This document shows positions 12,888 through 25,377 of a stretch of DNA of 64,000 bases, one piece after another. The stretch spans positions 25,580,068 to 25,644,067 of the forward strand of contig OZ022259.1 of the NCBI GenBank assembly GCA_963978905.1, written 5' to 3'. How positions within the stretch are numbered: position 1 is the first letter of the stretch; each line of letters begins with the position of its first letter. The translations under genes and the position numbers were made by a program. The notes under the pieces are model-generated. The model had not been told where the DNA came from. It worked only from the letters and a program-made list of their open reading frames with translations, and did not search any database. The DNA comes from Trichostrongylus colubriformis (lineage: Eukaryota; Nematoda; Chromadorea; Rhabditida; Trichostrongylidae).

Positions 12888-14677
12888 TTGGGTTGTGGGA
12901 TAAGTTCCCGCCTTTTTTCATTCTGTGTTTCGCAACGCTCTCTTCACCTTTCGACGAAGCTTGTCTATAGGTGTGCTTGACAGAGTCGACAGTTTATACT
13001 CTAAAAAACGGTGCCATTTGTCTTCGATTCCTTTGATTGCTTAATACTTATGAGGTTTAGAAATGAAGTAATCTAGAGGTGAAAATTCGCACTCTCGACA
13101 TTTCCCTTTCTGCGTCTGCCATCGAGGTCAAAAAATGCATGCACATGTGTTCCGATAGAGCTTTTCCAGCTCTACGGAACATTTCTATTTGTTTGTAGTC
13201 GTTTGATTGTTTGTTATTTTTCAGGATTAGAAATGGGGTTCGTTGGGAAAAATCTGCACTTCTGACGCATGGAGGTCCAAAAGCTGACCTTTTCCACGTC
13301 AAATAAGTCAAATGGGGGAAAAAGACATCGTTGATCAATCTACTGTTATAAATTTTCGAGGGTTTTCTCGTCCAATAAAAGTGTTCGGTAACATCTCGAT
13401 TTTAGCGAAAAAAAGTGCGGGTGGGTTTTTACTAAGTTTCCCATTGCTGATCTTCAGAAATATTAGGTTGTAAGGAAAGACGTGGCCGGTTTTGCGCGCG
13501 CAAAACAAAGGAAACCACAAGTGTGAATACTGCAAGACGAGGGGGTGAAGCATTGGATGAAACACTTCTTCGTGGTTTCAGAAGTGCAGGAATGAGAATG
13601 AGTTGCACGAAGTTTCAATCGATCAAATAGCTTCAATCAAAACAGCAGAAAGCGATGAGTGTCTATGCTTGCAGGGGATATCCAAAAGTAATGGCCTTCC
13701 CCATTACTTTTGGATATCCCCTGCGCCTTTGGAATCCTTTGGACTTTTGGATACAAACCTATGTAGTTAACCACCTCAAGTAGCGATTTGGAAAAACCCA
13801 AAAAATGGATGCCGCGGGACCCCTCGTAGCAGCCATGCGCAAGAGCATTTTCCGAAAATTGTGTTCCAGTATTTGAAACAGTTACAAGCTGAGGTGCTTG
13901 GTCGCCATCATCATTAGATCAGCGCTAACTGAGCCCCACTTTCCCAAACATATGGACAGCTCCTCCAACAGTAGTGTGTTCAGGAAAAACGATGATTCGG
14001 AGTCGACGTTTTTTGACTTCACGCTATATAAATCGTCTGCCATTCATCAAAATGAGATATTCAAGTTTGCATAATGTTGCCAAAACTGTAGTGAATCGAT
14101 TGGTGCTTATTCTGTAAGAAAAGATGCAGTCTGACAATGAGCCGACTTATGATCTTTCAAAGTTGAAATTGCGAAAACCGGTCAAAACTTCACTTACATC
14201 CTTATATTGAACTACTTATGAAAGAAATCAAAGAAAGGATGACACCTCCTGTATACCGGAAAGAGCTCTATCGAATGCATATATGACTATCCTTTTCAGT
14301 CGATGGAGGAAGAGAAGATTTTGAAAGTGCTCATTTTTGCTGAGTACTGTATTTGCGAGCCTTAAAACAGCGAACGGTTGAGCAATTGGAATAGCAAGTA
14401 ATACTATTTTGTGGAGCTGAAAAGGTTCTATCGAAAACTCTATGCGCACATTTTTTGACCTCGATAGCAAACGAAGAGAGGGAAAATCAAGAGTGCGAAT
14501 TTTTACTTTCAGATTACATATTATCTAAACCTCATAAATGTCAAGCAATCAAAGGAATCGAAAAATAAATAGCAACGTGTTGTAGAGCAGAAGAAGCTCT
14601 ATCGAATACATGTATAAGCTTCGTCGAAAGATGTAGAGAACGTGAAAATGGGCGAGAATCTGTCCCTACACCCGATA
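12888..14677. mobile_element. Foldback mariner-end element, family I, interrupted by a family H element
   Basis: The left end TTGGGTTGTGGGATAAGTTC and the right end (GGCGAGAATCTGTCCC...CCGATA) are a degenerate version of the inverted ends of the uninterrupted family I copy at 46831-48049. Internal matches to that copy include CCATCGAGGTC, GATAGAGCTTTTCCAGCTC and their inverted counterparts (GAGCTCTATCG, GACCTCGAT) in the right half. The two halves are separated by a complete family H element at 13466-14201, so H inserted after I. No transposase is recognisable. Confidence 0.75.
13466..14201 (-). mobile_element. Mariner-end MITE, family H, nested copy
   Basis: The ends read GGTTGTAAGGAAAG at the left and a degenerate inverted copy (CACTTACATCC) at the right. 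The body is the reverse orientation of the full-length family H copy at 39151-40042, for example CAACAAAC/GTTAACCACCTCAAGTAG and TCAGCGCTAACT. It splits the family I element around it. At 13671-13724 it contains a perfect 24-bp inverted repeat with a 6-nt loop that the other copies lack. Confidence 0.8.
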
Positions 14678-15355
14678 CATAATGAGAGGCATATTCAACA
14701 AAATCGTTGCACGTTGCAGTTCAAAATGACAATTTTAGCGATGTGTCAGTCCATACGATATACGGTCAACGAACGGTGCTGCTGAGTTGTGGTTGACGAT
14801 GGTTCCGATGCCCGGCGCTGTCTATCCTCTGACCGCTGAGCAGATTATGGGTCAACGTTCGTGAGACATGAAAAACCAAGATTTTCCTTTCTACGAAAAA
14901 TTACTTGTTGCTAGTACCGTGTTCATTTCAGCTTTTCCCAGTCTGCTGTCATAGTTTCGCACTATATTGTGTTGTGATCATCAATAAAATCTCTACAATT
15001 CACCCGATGATTCAATTCTTTTTTCGCCTCAGTCCTTTCATCCTACCCAGTTGGATACATGACAAAAATAAGTTCGCCATCAGAAAGCTCCCACTTATCA
15101 ATGCACGTTCATTGCAGCAACCCCTAATAAACCCCACCTATCCGTCCCCCTTGTGAGCAACAGGGAGGTTCGCGTCTAGGCGCATTCCTGATGTGACGCG
15201 ACCACTTCGAAGGCACTTCAAGTGCGTGGCGCATTCCCGAGAAATGACCAGCAAATGCCATGAAACCACCGGAACGTGCACGCATACGACGTGATCGCAC
15301 AGGACTAAAATGAATGAGAAGTGATATGAATAGCAATGCCAGTGATAGCGAACCG

Positions 15356-15362
15356 TATAAAA
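15356..15362 (+). promoter_or_regulatory. TATA box
   Basis: TATAAAA followed by GGGG lies 45 nt upstream of the ATG at 15407, with a short leader between. The spacing leaves room for a start site about 25-30 nt downstream and a very short 5' leader. Confidence 0.55.
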
Positions 15363-15406
15363 GGGGCTCAGCCGGGATTTGCATCATTTCGACAGCCAAG
15401 TCTACC

Positions 15407-15602
15407 ATGATCGTGGTTCTGCTTTCGTGTCTCGTCGTCCAGCTACAAGGGTACAGCAGAAACCAAGATCCAACGGAATCACCTCCACGCAAATCCGAAG
15501 AAAAGCTGTCGGCGTATGCCTGCGGCGATTGGACAGTAAAAAGTCTGCCTAAGCGGCACAGTAGGCCGATTCTGGAGGAGTATCGGGTCAATAGGCATAG
15601 AA
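15407..15602 (+). CDS. Predicted secreted peptide, first exon
   Basis: The ATG at 15407 opens a 65-codon exon that starts with a typical signal peptide (MIVVLLSCLVVQLQG) with likely cleavage after the Gly or the next residues. The mature part is short, charged and has one Cys (YACGDW) and a possible dibasic processing site (PKRHSR). The exon ends at a good donor (A|GTAAGT at 15603) in phase 1. The next acceptor (TTTCTAG at about 15733-15739) is phase-compatible and opens a frame with further cysteines that stops near 15882, but it may be spurious. A TATA box lies just upstream. I do not recognise the family; a neuropeptide precursor or small secreted effector are options. Confidence 0.5.
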
Positions 15603-15882
15603 GTAAGTTTGGATGGTTCAAAAGCATGAATTGCAGAAATTCTCTTACGGGTCACTTCTTTCTGGAAAATCTAATTGGAATGTGTTCCTATATTCGACGA
15701 ATCGAAAAGCTTCGACGGGTCAAAGCGTATTTTTCTAGGTGGTAGATGCCATCACCAGATTGGCAGTTCTTGGTCCTTCAGTGGATCTAGAAGTAAAGAC
15801 AAAGTTAACCCTGTCCTAGGCATGTCCTGTGATTACTGCGGAGAAATGCTATTGACTATTGCACTTACATTCGTGTTATTTT

Positions 15883-18239
15883 AGATTGGCGGACATCTTT
15901 AATGGGCTGACTCCTCAATCATGAAAGCAGTGGAAAGAGACTTTTCCCTATGCCAGACTGATTGAAAAGATAGCGAAGATGCGAAGGAGAAACACGTAGA
16001 TTGCCCTGCACTATGAATAAATCTTGTTTTGGATGGTGCACAGAGTTGCGACAGAGTAGTTTCTGTGGGTATCAGCTAGCACAAGAGCACATTAGTAACG
16101 AAACACCTCCCAAAAGGGAATGGTACTTAAATGCGAAACAAGACATTCCAACGTCTGAATTCACAAAACAGCTGATAGGCAAAGGGGGAAGGGGGGGCAC
16201 ATTATCAAAAGTTGCACGCCTAGGGTATTGTTCTTAGCTTGTGATTCAAGTGATCACGCGATCGTGTGTACCACTTTATCGAAACCTACTTTTTTTACTC
16301 CGCCCTAATCGCGCAGCCGCTTGAATCACTAAGTTTGAACACAGTCTGAAGTTTTGTTCAAGTTCCCGGTTCTCAAGATTCAAGCGGAAGTGAAAAGATA
16401 CATATCGATCCAGTGAATTCAGGCGAACGCACGATTCACGCGATATAGGCGTCCCGTTCACCTGATCGATACACATCTTGTCCTTTCCGCCTGAAGGCAC
16501 GATGGTCTGAATCGCGAATTCTGAACAACTAACGAGGAGATGATACCAGGTCGAAGTGGGCACTTGCATTAAGACACTGATCACTCGACGCGCTTAAAGG
16601 CATACCACGCGATAAAAAATTGACCATGTTCGCGCTCAAAAATGGAAGTAGGGTCGGTGAGTTACTCAGTAGCAGAGAAAAAACCAGCAAGAAAGACCTA
16701 GAAAATCGAAAATGGAAGCCTTATCCTCAGAGGGTCGGACGAGAACTCTGCCGTGAAAATGGGCGTTCGGACGAGTTTTTCGAAAGTTGGCTTCTTGCCA
16801 ACCTCTATGTGTCGATCGATAACAACCTCTCAGCTGATTGCTATGCTACAACGCTTTATTGTTATTGGTTATTACTATTATCAATTCATGCTTTCTGTTC
16901 ATTCTTCTGTTCATTCACTTCATTTTTCTGCTTTCCATCCTGATGACTTCCTGGACAAGGTGAGTAGCTACACAGTTTTTGCTTTGGATGTTTTTCTGAA
17001 CTGCGTTTCAAGTATTATCTAAGTACTCAATTTTATTTGACATGATTTTGCTTCTTTAAAATTGCACGTTTTTTACCCGTTTCCTGTCATCACCGTCTTT
17101 AGTTCGACCAGCCGTTACACTGCAGTGTCTTTGATGAGTTCCTATTTTTTGTCAGGAACCCTCTCTGACATTGCTGCAAAAGCTGCGGTCGAAGTGAATC
17201 ATGCATCTTTGTTGTTCTAGTAAATTAATCTCTTCGTCATCTTTCATGATGTATTCTCAAATACTTTTCGGCCCTCTGTTTTGGTTTTACTCTGTTTCTG
17301 AGTTGATAGATCGGCTTCTTTTGAAACTCAAAGCAACCACAGCAGGTAACTGAATGGATGTTTCGAGCTACAGTGATGATCCACCCCATTTTGGTGGCTA
17401 CAACAGGCGATCGTGCTAATTGTGCGTTATATTCGAGTTTTACGGGTCAAATTACTCCCGGGTACAAGTTTGTAACCCTCTTGAAAGGTTCCACTATAAC
17501 CACCTGTGGCACCCCATAAGGAATTGAGCTGGTGGGATTGTTTCGAGATTGGGAGATTTCATGTCAGTGTTTTACACAGAGACCGTTTGTCTCACAGTGT
17601 ATCAGTAGTCAGTTTACCAGCATGGATGTCGCATTTCTGCATCAATATTATACCAGGTGAGCAGACTCCTTGGCTGCGCAACTCGTATGTTCTTACTCGA
17701 AATCACTCTCGATACACCCTTTATCCTGCACCGTCATCTCATCGCCTAATCGATACGTATATTTGCCTTTTCGCTTGATAGCCCAATTGCTTGATCGATT
17801 TGTGTCATATTCATTTGCACCTGTAGCATATTTGCTTACAACACATGTGCGACCGCCTGAACCGAACGCATGACCCACGTTACCCTCATTTTCGTTTTTG
17901 CTATAACGAAAAAGCAATGCTGCCAACAAATGGCCACTTTTGACAATTCATACATATATTTATTGAATAAATGCACTCATTACAAAGCGCTTATTGTAGT
18001 CAACTATTGATGCCAAACTAAACAGACGAATAAATATGGCATAAACAACATAGCATCTACAGTACAATACATTATTACAGTACATATAACATCATATACA
18101 TTTTTACCGATGAGGTTTCAGATGATGACCTTTCTGATAAACTTGAGAAGGTCTACAGCATCTCTAGACCACATAGTAAAGAGGCTCACTATAAAGAATA
18201 ACCATCAACAGCAATAATATGCTACTCGATCTAAAACTG
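15883..18239. other. No confident gene; contains one orphan transposon end
   Basis: Near 16597 there is TTAAAGGCATACCACGCGAT, which matches the end of family G palindromic elements (34922-35379 and 42391-42846), without a visible partner end. A short AT-rich stretch near 17940-18110 could hold polyadenylation signals for either neighbour. Open frames here lack recognisable domains. Confidence 0.4.
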
Positions 18240-20363
18240 GAGAGAAAGCGGAACTAACAGAATTTCATCAGTCAGAAGGGCGACGGAAAAGCATGATACA
18301 CGCCTGTAACCACACAGAGAAGAGCAACAGAGAAGAAACAAGATAAATGGAAAGGAAGGAAAATCCACATGAAAATCTTCCTCTGGGATTTTCATGAACA
18401 GTCTCACGAACATATTCAGCGAATCTTGGAGGCATGGATCTCCGTACAATCGGAAAACTCCTAAAAATGGACGCACGAAAATCAGGAAAGTACAGCCTTG
18501 TATTATAGAAGTGAAAGCTGACAGATAGTCACAAAATAAAAAATTGGGAGCTAACCGTAGGCGCATATAATTTTGCTATCCTGTTTGAAAAGTAGAACGG
18601 CACTGCAGCTGCTCATTTCTAACTTTAGGCGTTGCTGTAAATTTTGGCACAATTCCGCCAACAAACGGAAAATCGGCGTCATCACCTGAAATCAATAACT
18701 TCGGAAATCAGTGACTTCAACAGCACTCCCAGTTTCCCGGACCCTTCACCCCCTGACAGAAACTCATAAAAACAAACGGTGAGAACATTCTGAATATACG
18801 CAAAGTTAAAGATGATAGCTACCCACCTCCACACAGACAGACCACTCCTCCACAGCACGCATCATGATGTTGAACACATAAGGGTGACTAGAAAGAAACA
18901 CATGATTCCACAAAAACGTAAATATTAAACTCGGATTCTCTCACATGTGATGGAAAAAGAGGCACCACTTTTGGTGAACACCTCCTGTGAGAAGTATGGG
19001 GAAAGCAAAGCCAAAAAACAAACCTGCTGACGGTCGCATAAACTGTTCAAATAACTGCTCATCATCATTGAGATCAATAATAGTAGACGCGTAAGGGCCT
19101 CATAGAATACGGTACGATGTTTCACTGTTGAATGTGGTACGGACTGTCCAAGAAACACAAAATGTTCAGCCTAAAAGCGTATTAGTTATTCCGTGGTCAC
19201 AGTAGATGCTAAAGTTCGATTATCTTTACAAACAATGTTCCTACACAATTAAGCATTATCTTGGCTCACCGTATGATAACTGAGAAATAGTTGAAATCCT
19301 GCAATCGGAACAACTTCCGTACTGCTGTGTAGCCTAACAGGAGATCTTTTAAAAAAGACAATGACAACCCCAAGATTTGCTGATTTCTTGCCCAGTACTT
19401 CAAATTGGTAAGGCTCAAACAACGTAATCAGTAGTGATGGTCAAGTACGCTAGGAAGATCTGGTACGATTACATTTTCTGAACAATCACACTTAGCATAT
19501 CTGTCTCGTCAGAAATACCCAGCTCCGTGTTCAGCTTATCATGTACGGGGCCTGAGTTTTATGTGAAAGGAATTTATAAATATAATGAGTGTGCGAAGGT
19601 ACATAAAAAATACCTGATCCATAATATATGCACGGCGGAACTGCTCCAGCAGATGAATGAATGCAACCTAAATGGGAAGCATACTCACCGAGCTCTCTCT
19701 CTTTCATAAATAGATTAGGTCAATGAACTACTTCATGCAGGTCAAAAAATGTCTCTTCCTTCATGCATGTCCCACTCCGCACAAATGCACTCGAAGAAAA
19801 GGAGTACCTGAAATTGAGAAAATGCTACTGCTCACCTCTAGACGAACAATTCCTTCTCCTGGGTTGGCGTTTACTGTCGTGGGGAAAATGAGGCGGATGT
19901 CATTCATCCGCATAAATTTTAGGCACCTAAAATAGTTCGCAGTAAATAAAAAGCGTTCAGATATCAGCATGACCATTTGGAGATCCAAGAGCATGGGTAA
20001 CCGAGCTACAAGATCCCCATCCATTTTGTCATGCTCTTCGTTATTTGATACAGCGGTCTTACCGAAAACAGCAGTTCCAATCAACGTAACCAACCACACC
20101 AGCCTACCTTCAGCAATAACCACACGAATATCCTAGAAAGAGGGTGAGATAACAATGAAACGTTCTCATCATATATGGAGCATGGTGCTAGACTATATAG
20201 CTATAGGTGTTAAAAACGAGCAACCAAGATGATGAAAGGATTAGTTACACTAGTAAATTTACAAATTTTCAGAGCAGAACATACATACTATAACAGAGTA
20301 CTTACTCCTTCAGGTCCAGATTCCATCACTCTGCAGAGCAAGCATACTTTGAGTCCCGCCATT
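18240..20363 (-). pseudogene. XPO7: Exportin-7 (RanBP16/17-type) gene segment with broken frame
   Basis: Minus-strand exon-like blocks, in order of transcription: 20363-20304, 20132-19974, 19873-19836, 19667-19614, 19551-19473, 19413-19270, 19170-19024, 18984-18945, 18887-18827, 18685-18556, 18460-18369 and 18303-18240. All but a few have good splice sites. They match the middle and C-terminal HEAT-repeat region of exportin-7, a Ran-dependent nuclear export receptor: AEGRLVWLV, DKMDGDLVAR, LLEQFRRAYIMDQ, GISDETDMLSVIVQKM, LTNLKYW, EHFVFLG, DLNDDEQLFEQFM, RLLAELCQNLQQRL and GVFRLYGD. Frames need shifts inside the first, second, fifth, sixth, seventh and last blocks, mostly one missing base in a short homopolymer. 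Two conserved stretches of about 30-35 residues (between 19024 and 18984, and between 18556 and 18460) have no room. The N-terminal half and extreme C-terminus are not seen. A decayed copy is the better reading; homopolymer errors are the alternative for the single-base events. Confidence 0.8.
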
Positions 20364-20599
20364 CTGTAAAAAATATAACTAGTCAAGGTCGAAATGGAAT
20401 CAAAAAAACGAAACTGCTGTCATCTAATACGTCTTTTTCACAACGTCAAAAAGCACTAGTTCATACGAAATTAGCAATTTCAATCAATTTCAATGGAGTG
20501 ATTTGGAAGCGAAACATTGAAAAACAAAAACGACAACTTAAAATGCTGACTGAAAACGCGGAAAACACACGGTACGTTCGAATAACATCCTACGACAAT

Positions 20600-20842
20600 C
20601 CAGAAGACAATAGAGGCAGATCGCAAATGAGTGTTTTCTGGTGTATCGTCGGGACTCGGTTCATCCAGCGCCGGGCGGGACTCGGTTCTATGGGCGCGGC
20701 TCGGTTGAGGTCGAGCGGGCCTACCGCCACGAGGGTGCGCCGAGATGCCGCAAAAAGGGTGCGGCCTGAACACCCACCCAAGGGTCTACCTGCCCTAAGA
20801 AGGTAAGTGCCTATTATGATTACCGCGTGGTGTGCCTTTAAA
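20600..20842. mobile_element. Family G-like palindromic element, partial
   Basis: The right end is ATTACCGCGTGGTGTGCCTTTAA, matching the family G terminus (TTAAAGGCACAC.ACGCGATAAT). The GC-rich interior (GCCGCAAAAAGGGTGCGGCC, CACCCACCCAAGG) resembles the inner arm of the copy at 34922-35379. The left end is not clear. Confidence 0.5.
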
Positions 20843-22368
20843 TCTGCCCAGCAATTCTCTGAATGGAGTGAGGGAGGTTTTATCATTTTAACGCACACTA
20901 CTATCACATGGTAAGTCCGCGGTTCCGTAGAGCAGGAACCCGGCGTTTTCGTGCACAATCAGTGTAATTTTCGTGTTCAGAGGATTGAATCACCGCATAA
21001 CGGGAGAGTTTTGAGCCACTTTGAAGATTTGATCACACTTCAGAAAAAGTCTTAGGCAATTGGGTGGCAACACATTGAACAAAGCAGAAGTCACTGACCT
21101 TTACCGAGCAGATGCACGAAATTGTAACCGTTCTACGTAACAACGCCTGTTGCGAAAGGCGAGAATCGCTGCTCAGTTCCTTAGGTGCGCGGGTTCCCGT
21201 GGGCTTGACCCCGCTTCGCCATGTTGTCAAATTCGGTGATCCTTCAGCTGCGGCTGCAGAACGACAGCTGCGCATCGCGGCACTATCACGGACCTCCCCG
21301 GGCAGTCTTCTGTGGGTTCGTCTTAAAGTGTGGCACATTTAAATTTTTATTGATCCACCGGGCCTCACTACTGGAGCTGGCGGCGGCACCGCGGGGCTCG
21401 GGCCCTCAGAACTAGTCAAGAAAAAGTCCCCAAACTTTGGAACAAACCTGGAAGTAGCGGAGTGTCGTTGGACGGGGCTCGTAGCGAGAACCCGGCGTGA
21501 GTGTTTTAGTTCAGTTCCCGTTCTTGTATTTGGTTGTTTTTAGCATAAACTGATTAGTTGCCTTATTGTGTTTCTCTCGTGTGGTCCTATAGGTGTCTCC
21601 TCAGTCTTTCTTGCAGTGTGCATGTTGATACTGTAGGGTCTTCGTTATGGACAAGTACTCTGGTGTTATCGGGGAAAGTTCCATGGCGTCAGCCTGGTTA
21701 ACACCGCTAGCGTCCTCAAGTACTCCAACTTAGCCCGTTAGGACCAGAGGAGGGATAGGCCACGTGAGGTTCACGATCTATGTGGGCCATCCATGGGGCA
21801 CTGTCTGCAACAACGCCAGATTCGCGCGTTACCGGAGTCTGCTCATGTGAACAAGCTGAATCGCAGAGTGCTCTTCGATCATGTAGACAGGGATAGTGAG
21901 GTACGCAGAGAACAAATAAAAAAACTTATTGTACACGACGTTTTCTGGAGATTTCCCAAATGAAAGAAAATGCCTCATGGAAAGAGAAAAAAGTGCCTGC
22001 ATAAGGATCTCATCCATGATCCCATCCAGCTCGAATCACCATGACTACCTCAGGGCTATGCTGCTACTGGAATGCACAGAACTTCTTTATCATTTATTTG
22101 CGACGTGGGCGAGGAACGCAACGAAAAACTCTATGGCGTCAGTCAAATAACCGTTCAGCTGATTTTGAAGGCAGATTCGAGATCAACATCCGAAAGCGCA
22201 TCGGGTGGTACGGGTCCCATCGCAAACGGTCACTTCAACGGGTGGTGTGCAAGTTTTCGACCAGTGTCCCGAGAGTTCAGGTCACCAGTGTTGCCTGACT
22301 GGCAATCCACCATAGGAACAATTAACGTTCTCATGGAATAAAATTTCCGATTACGCACTTTCGAAGTA
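20843..22368. other. No confident gene
   Basis: GC-richer than its surroundings, with short open frames on both strands that show no recognisable domain. A plus-strand frame ending at 22341 has moderate length but no start or splice context I trust. Confidence 0.35.
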
Positions 22369-23565
22369 CCCTAAAGTCCCAAAGATAAGAGCGGTTTGAT
22401 TTACCGGTGAAAAAATTCTTAAAAATTCTTAAAATTCTTTAAAAAATATCTTAAAAATTAGCATTGTTTTAAATTTCTCTCCAGCAGCAGTCACTCCCTA
22501 TGCAACAGTAAAATTAGATTTCTCATAGCCGGTTTCGCAATTTCAACTTCGGGGATCATAACTCGGCTCAGACTGCATCTTTTCTCACAGAATAAACACC
22601 GTTTGATTCGCTATACTTTTGGAAGTTTTATGGATATTTGCATATCTTAGTTTGAAGAAGGGCTGATGATTCATAGAGCGCGAAAACAAAAAAAGAGACT
22701 TCAAACCATCATTCTGCTGAAGAACTGCTGAAGAAGCTGTCCAGATGTTTGGAAAAGTGGGGCATAGTTAGCGCTAGATTTGATGAATATGATAAACGTG
22801 TAATGGCTTCAGCCTTCAACTGCTTCAATTACTGGAAGAGGATTTGTGGAAAATGCGCTTGCGCATAGCTGCCCTGAGGGGTACCTCGGCACCCACTTCT
22901 TTGGGTTTTTCCGAAACAATGATTGGTCAAGCTCGTTTGTTGAGGACCAATACTGGTGGATATCCCTTGCAAGTATGGGCGCTCATCGCTTTCTGTCGCT
23001 TTAGTTAAAGCGATTTGATCCATTGAAAATTCGAGCAACTCACTCTGATTTCTGCATTTCTGAAACCAGGGACAAAGTGTTCCATCCAATGCTTCACGTC
23101 CTCCCCTTGCAGTACTCACATTTGTGGTCACCTTCGCTGGGACTCAGCTAAACAAAAACTCGTGAAGTGAAGTCATCTAAAAAGTGCCATTTTCGCAGTA
23201 CTTTGTAATTTTCCTAATAATTCGAAAAACCTGTGACATTCCAAATAAAACATGTAGTCTGAAAGAGCAACTTTTTGTCTATCTAAATAGCACAATAGGT
23301 AAGCTGATTAACGTTGACGCGCTACGAAATTTGAGTTTATCTTGTGAACGCGCGAATGCGGCAAGAACTTTTCTTACAATCTAATAAAAAAAATAGCAAT
23401 AGAAAAAGTATAGAGAACAGTAAGAATGAAGGTAAAGTTGTAGGCTATTAATGCGATAATCATGAGCACACAGCGCCAAAGAAAAACGTATACAAACGTC
23501 AATTTTCATTTTCTAGCACAAACCGCTCTTATCTACGGGCCGCTCTTATCTATGGGACTTTAAGG
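22369..23565. mobile_element. Inverted-repeat element, family P, carrying a nested family H copy
   Basis: Left end CCTAAAGTCCCAAAGATAAG (with AGCGGTTTG following) and right end CTTATCTATGGGACTTTAAGG are inverted copies. The CCGCTCTTATCTA motif occurs twice at the right end. Between them, about 22525-23385 is a diverged family H element (CATAACTCGGCTCAGACTGC near its left, TTCTTACAATCTAATA at its right). No transposase is visible in the outer element. Confidence 0.7.
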
Positions 23566-25370
23566 TAATTAGCTTTTATCTCCTCTTGTCTGCTTTCTGT
23601 TAGAAATTGTATTTAATGGAAGATGTAACAGCTTAACTATTTGTATTATATACATCCAACTTCCACATATATAACTTCGCAAAAATCTCTCTCTATTCTT
23701 TGGCCTTTATTCTTAACACCAGCTGAGCTTCGCGATGTACATCGCGTTACGAGGCATCTGTGACAATCGGGCTGTGTGTAAAAATGACGTGGACAGAAGT
23801 TGCTCAACGATGTGTATGGTCACAGTAGCCTCCGTATAAATATAAAGATTTCACATTTGTGCTGCTGGAGTGTCTCTTTGCACCCCTCAACACAAATATC
23901 CAGCAATAGGTAACGGTCTTTATGCTCTGCCCTTCCTGCTCCTGCAACTTTGTCCAGTCATTGGTGATCGGAAATTATACCTCTGCTAGAGCGCAGACTC
24001 AAAGGCACCGCTAGGGAAAACTAAGTAGAATGTTTAACGTGAAATAGAGATGGTAAGTAATGCAACACTAGAAAAGGACAGGATGGAAACTGTCAGAAAT
24101 AGGACCCTCCCTTTTCAACGATCGAGGACGTGCTTTTGAGCCCATGCATTGCTGTACGGTGCATACAGACGTCAAAGGCAGCCAGACAGTCGTGAACGAT
24201 GCCCGCCCTCCACAGCTACTCGAACATTGCAAAGAGTATGGCATCGAAAGGCATCCAACCGAAACCGCGAAAAACTGTCAACGCGTGCTTATCGTCACAA
24301 GTTTCATCGCAAATCTTTCCTGTGGAACTCGCCTTTTCATGTTTTCTCAGTTCTGAGTTCCCAAATTTGTCCTGAACGGTGTCTTTAAAAAGATATAAAA
24401 AATGACAGACTCATCATACTTCTCTCAACCCCTCCCTAAACAAGTTAGACCCCCTCCGTAAAGATTGTGGATGGTGCTAACGCTCGAATTTGACTGCCAG
24501 TTCTTAGTTTGGTCAATTCTACTGAATGTTGTCGATGGCCAGCCTATTTGCATATTAGCAAACGACGCTTTCAGCTTTTCCAATAGATGATTGTGGAAGA
24601 TGATTGTTTACTTATTTGCATATCAACAGATGATTTTTTCGAGACTCTCTAATGTGTCAATATGTCAATAATCACATGTAAATGCTTTTATGTTATTCAC
24701 AAAGTGCGAAAAATTCTGTTGTATATTCAAAGAATGTTCGTCTTATCGTCTGCATATGAATCAAGCCCAAACAAGTACTTTTTGGTCTTTATTAAAATGA
24801 AATAGTTTCTTATTTTCTCGAATATATTGAGCTCTGCACTCTGCACTCAGTACTGTTGTGAATTATTTGTTTTCGAATTTGTATGGGCTTACCGACGATT
24901 AAGTGATTATGTAGTTGCAGTGTGAACACCTCAACCTCGTCGCTCTCTTAAATCACAAACACATTCTTCCCAATTAGCAAAACTCAAAAAAAATATTTTT
25001 CCAATAAAATCCAAATTTTCAAAGCATTATGCTGTGAGCATTTTTAAAAAAGAGATGGTGAGGCTATCAGTGGGGCATTTCAGTGGCTCCATTGAGTCAG
25101 CCAGAGACCGTAAGGCCAAAATGACGTGGCGCGATACTTTTTTTCTGTATAGAGACTGAACAGATCATAACAAATTTTCATCCACCGACACCCCCCCCCC
25201 CCCCCCAGCACCGCAGGGAGCAGGTGAGCTGACGATATGTGCAAAATAAATCGAATTCCAAAGCAAACACTGTAATATTGACAACGATTAGCATAGGGAA
25301 ACCGTGCCGATCTGCTTGTGTGTTCAGAACATAAACGAGTAGTTTGTCACCCCCCTCCCCTCTCTCTCAC
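23566..25370. other. No confident gene
   Basis: AT-rich with two open frames near 24144-24388 that have no recognisable domain. A run of about 16 C residues lies near 25191-25206. Confidence 0.4.
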
Positions 25371-25377
25371 CTTTCAG

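Noticed and set aside
15124..15627. 167-codon minus-strand frame.
   Set aside because: It overlaps the TATA-driven plus-strand signal-peptide exon and has no recognisable domain.
16753..16830. SKVG motif suggesting another tau-type repeat downstream of the tau-like gene.
   Set aside because: The surrounding residues (FLPTSM) lack the DN..H.PGGGN part and no splice sites fit.
18231..18566. Long minus-strand open frame considered as a TMEM138-type membrane protein because of a GDP..QDS motif.
   Set aside because: The motif context GVFRLYGD with flanking blocks fits exportin-7 throughout; the rest of the frame crosses introns.
19720..19810. Minus-strand block reading VLLFFEC, at first taken as the exportin-7 FFEQF helix.
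   Set aside because: The block at 19667-19614 (LLEQFRRAYIMDQ) matches the same helix far better, with exact phase to both neighbours, so the first is intronic coincidence.
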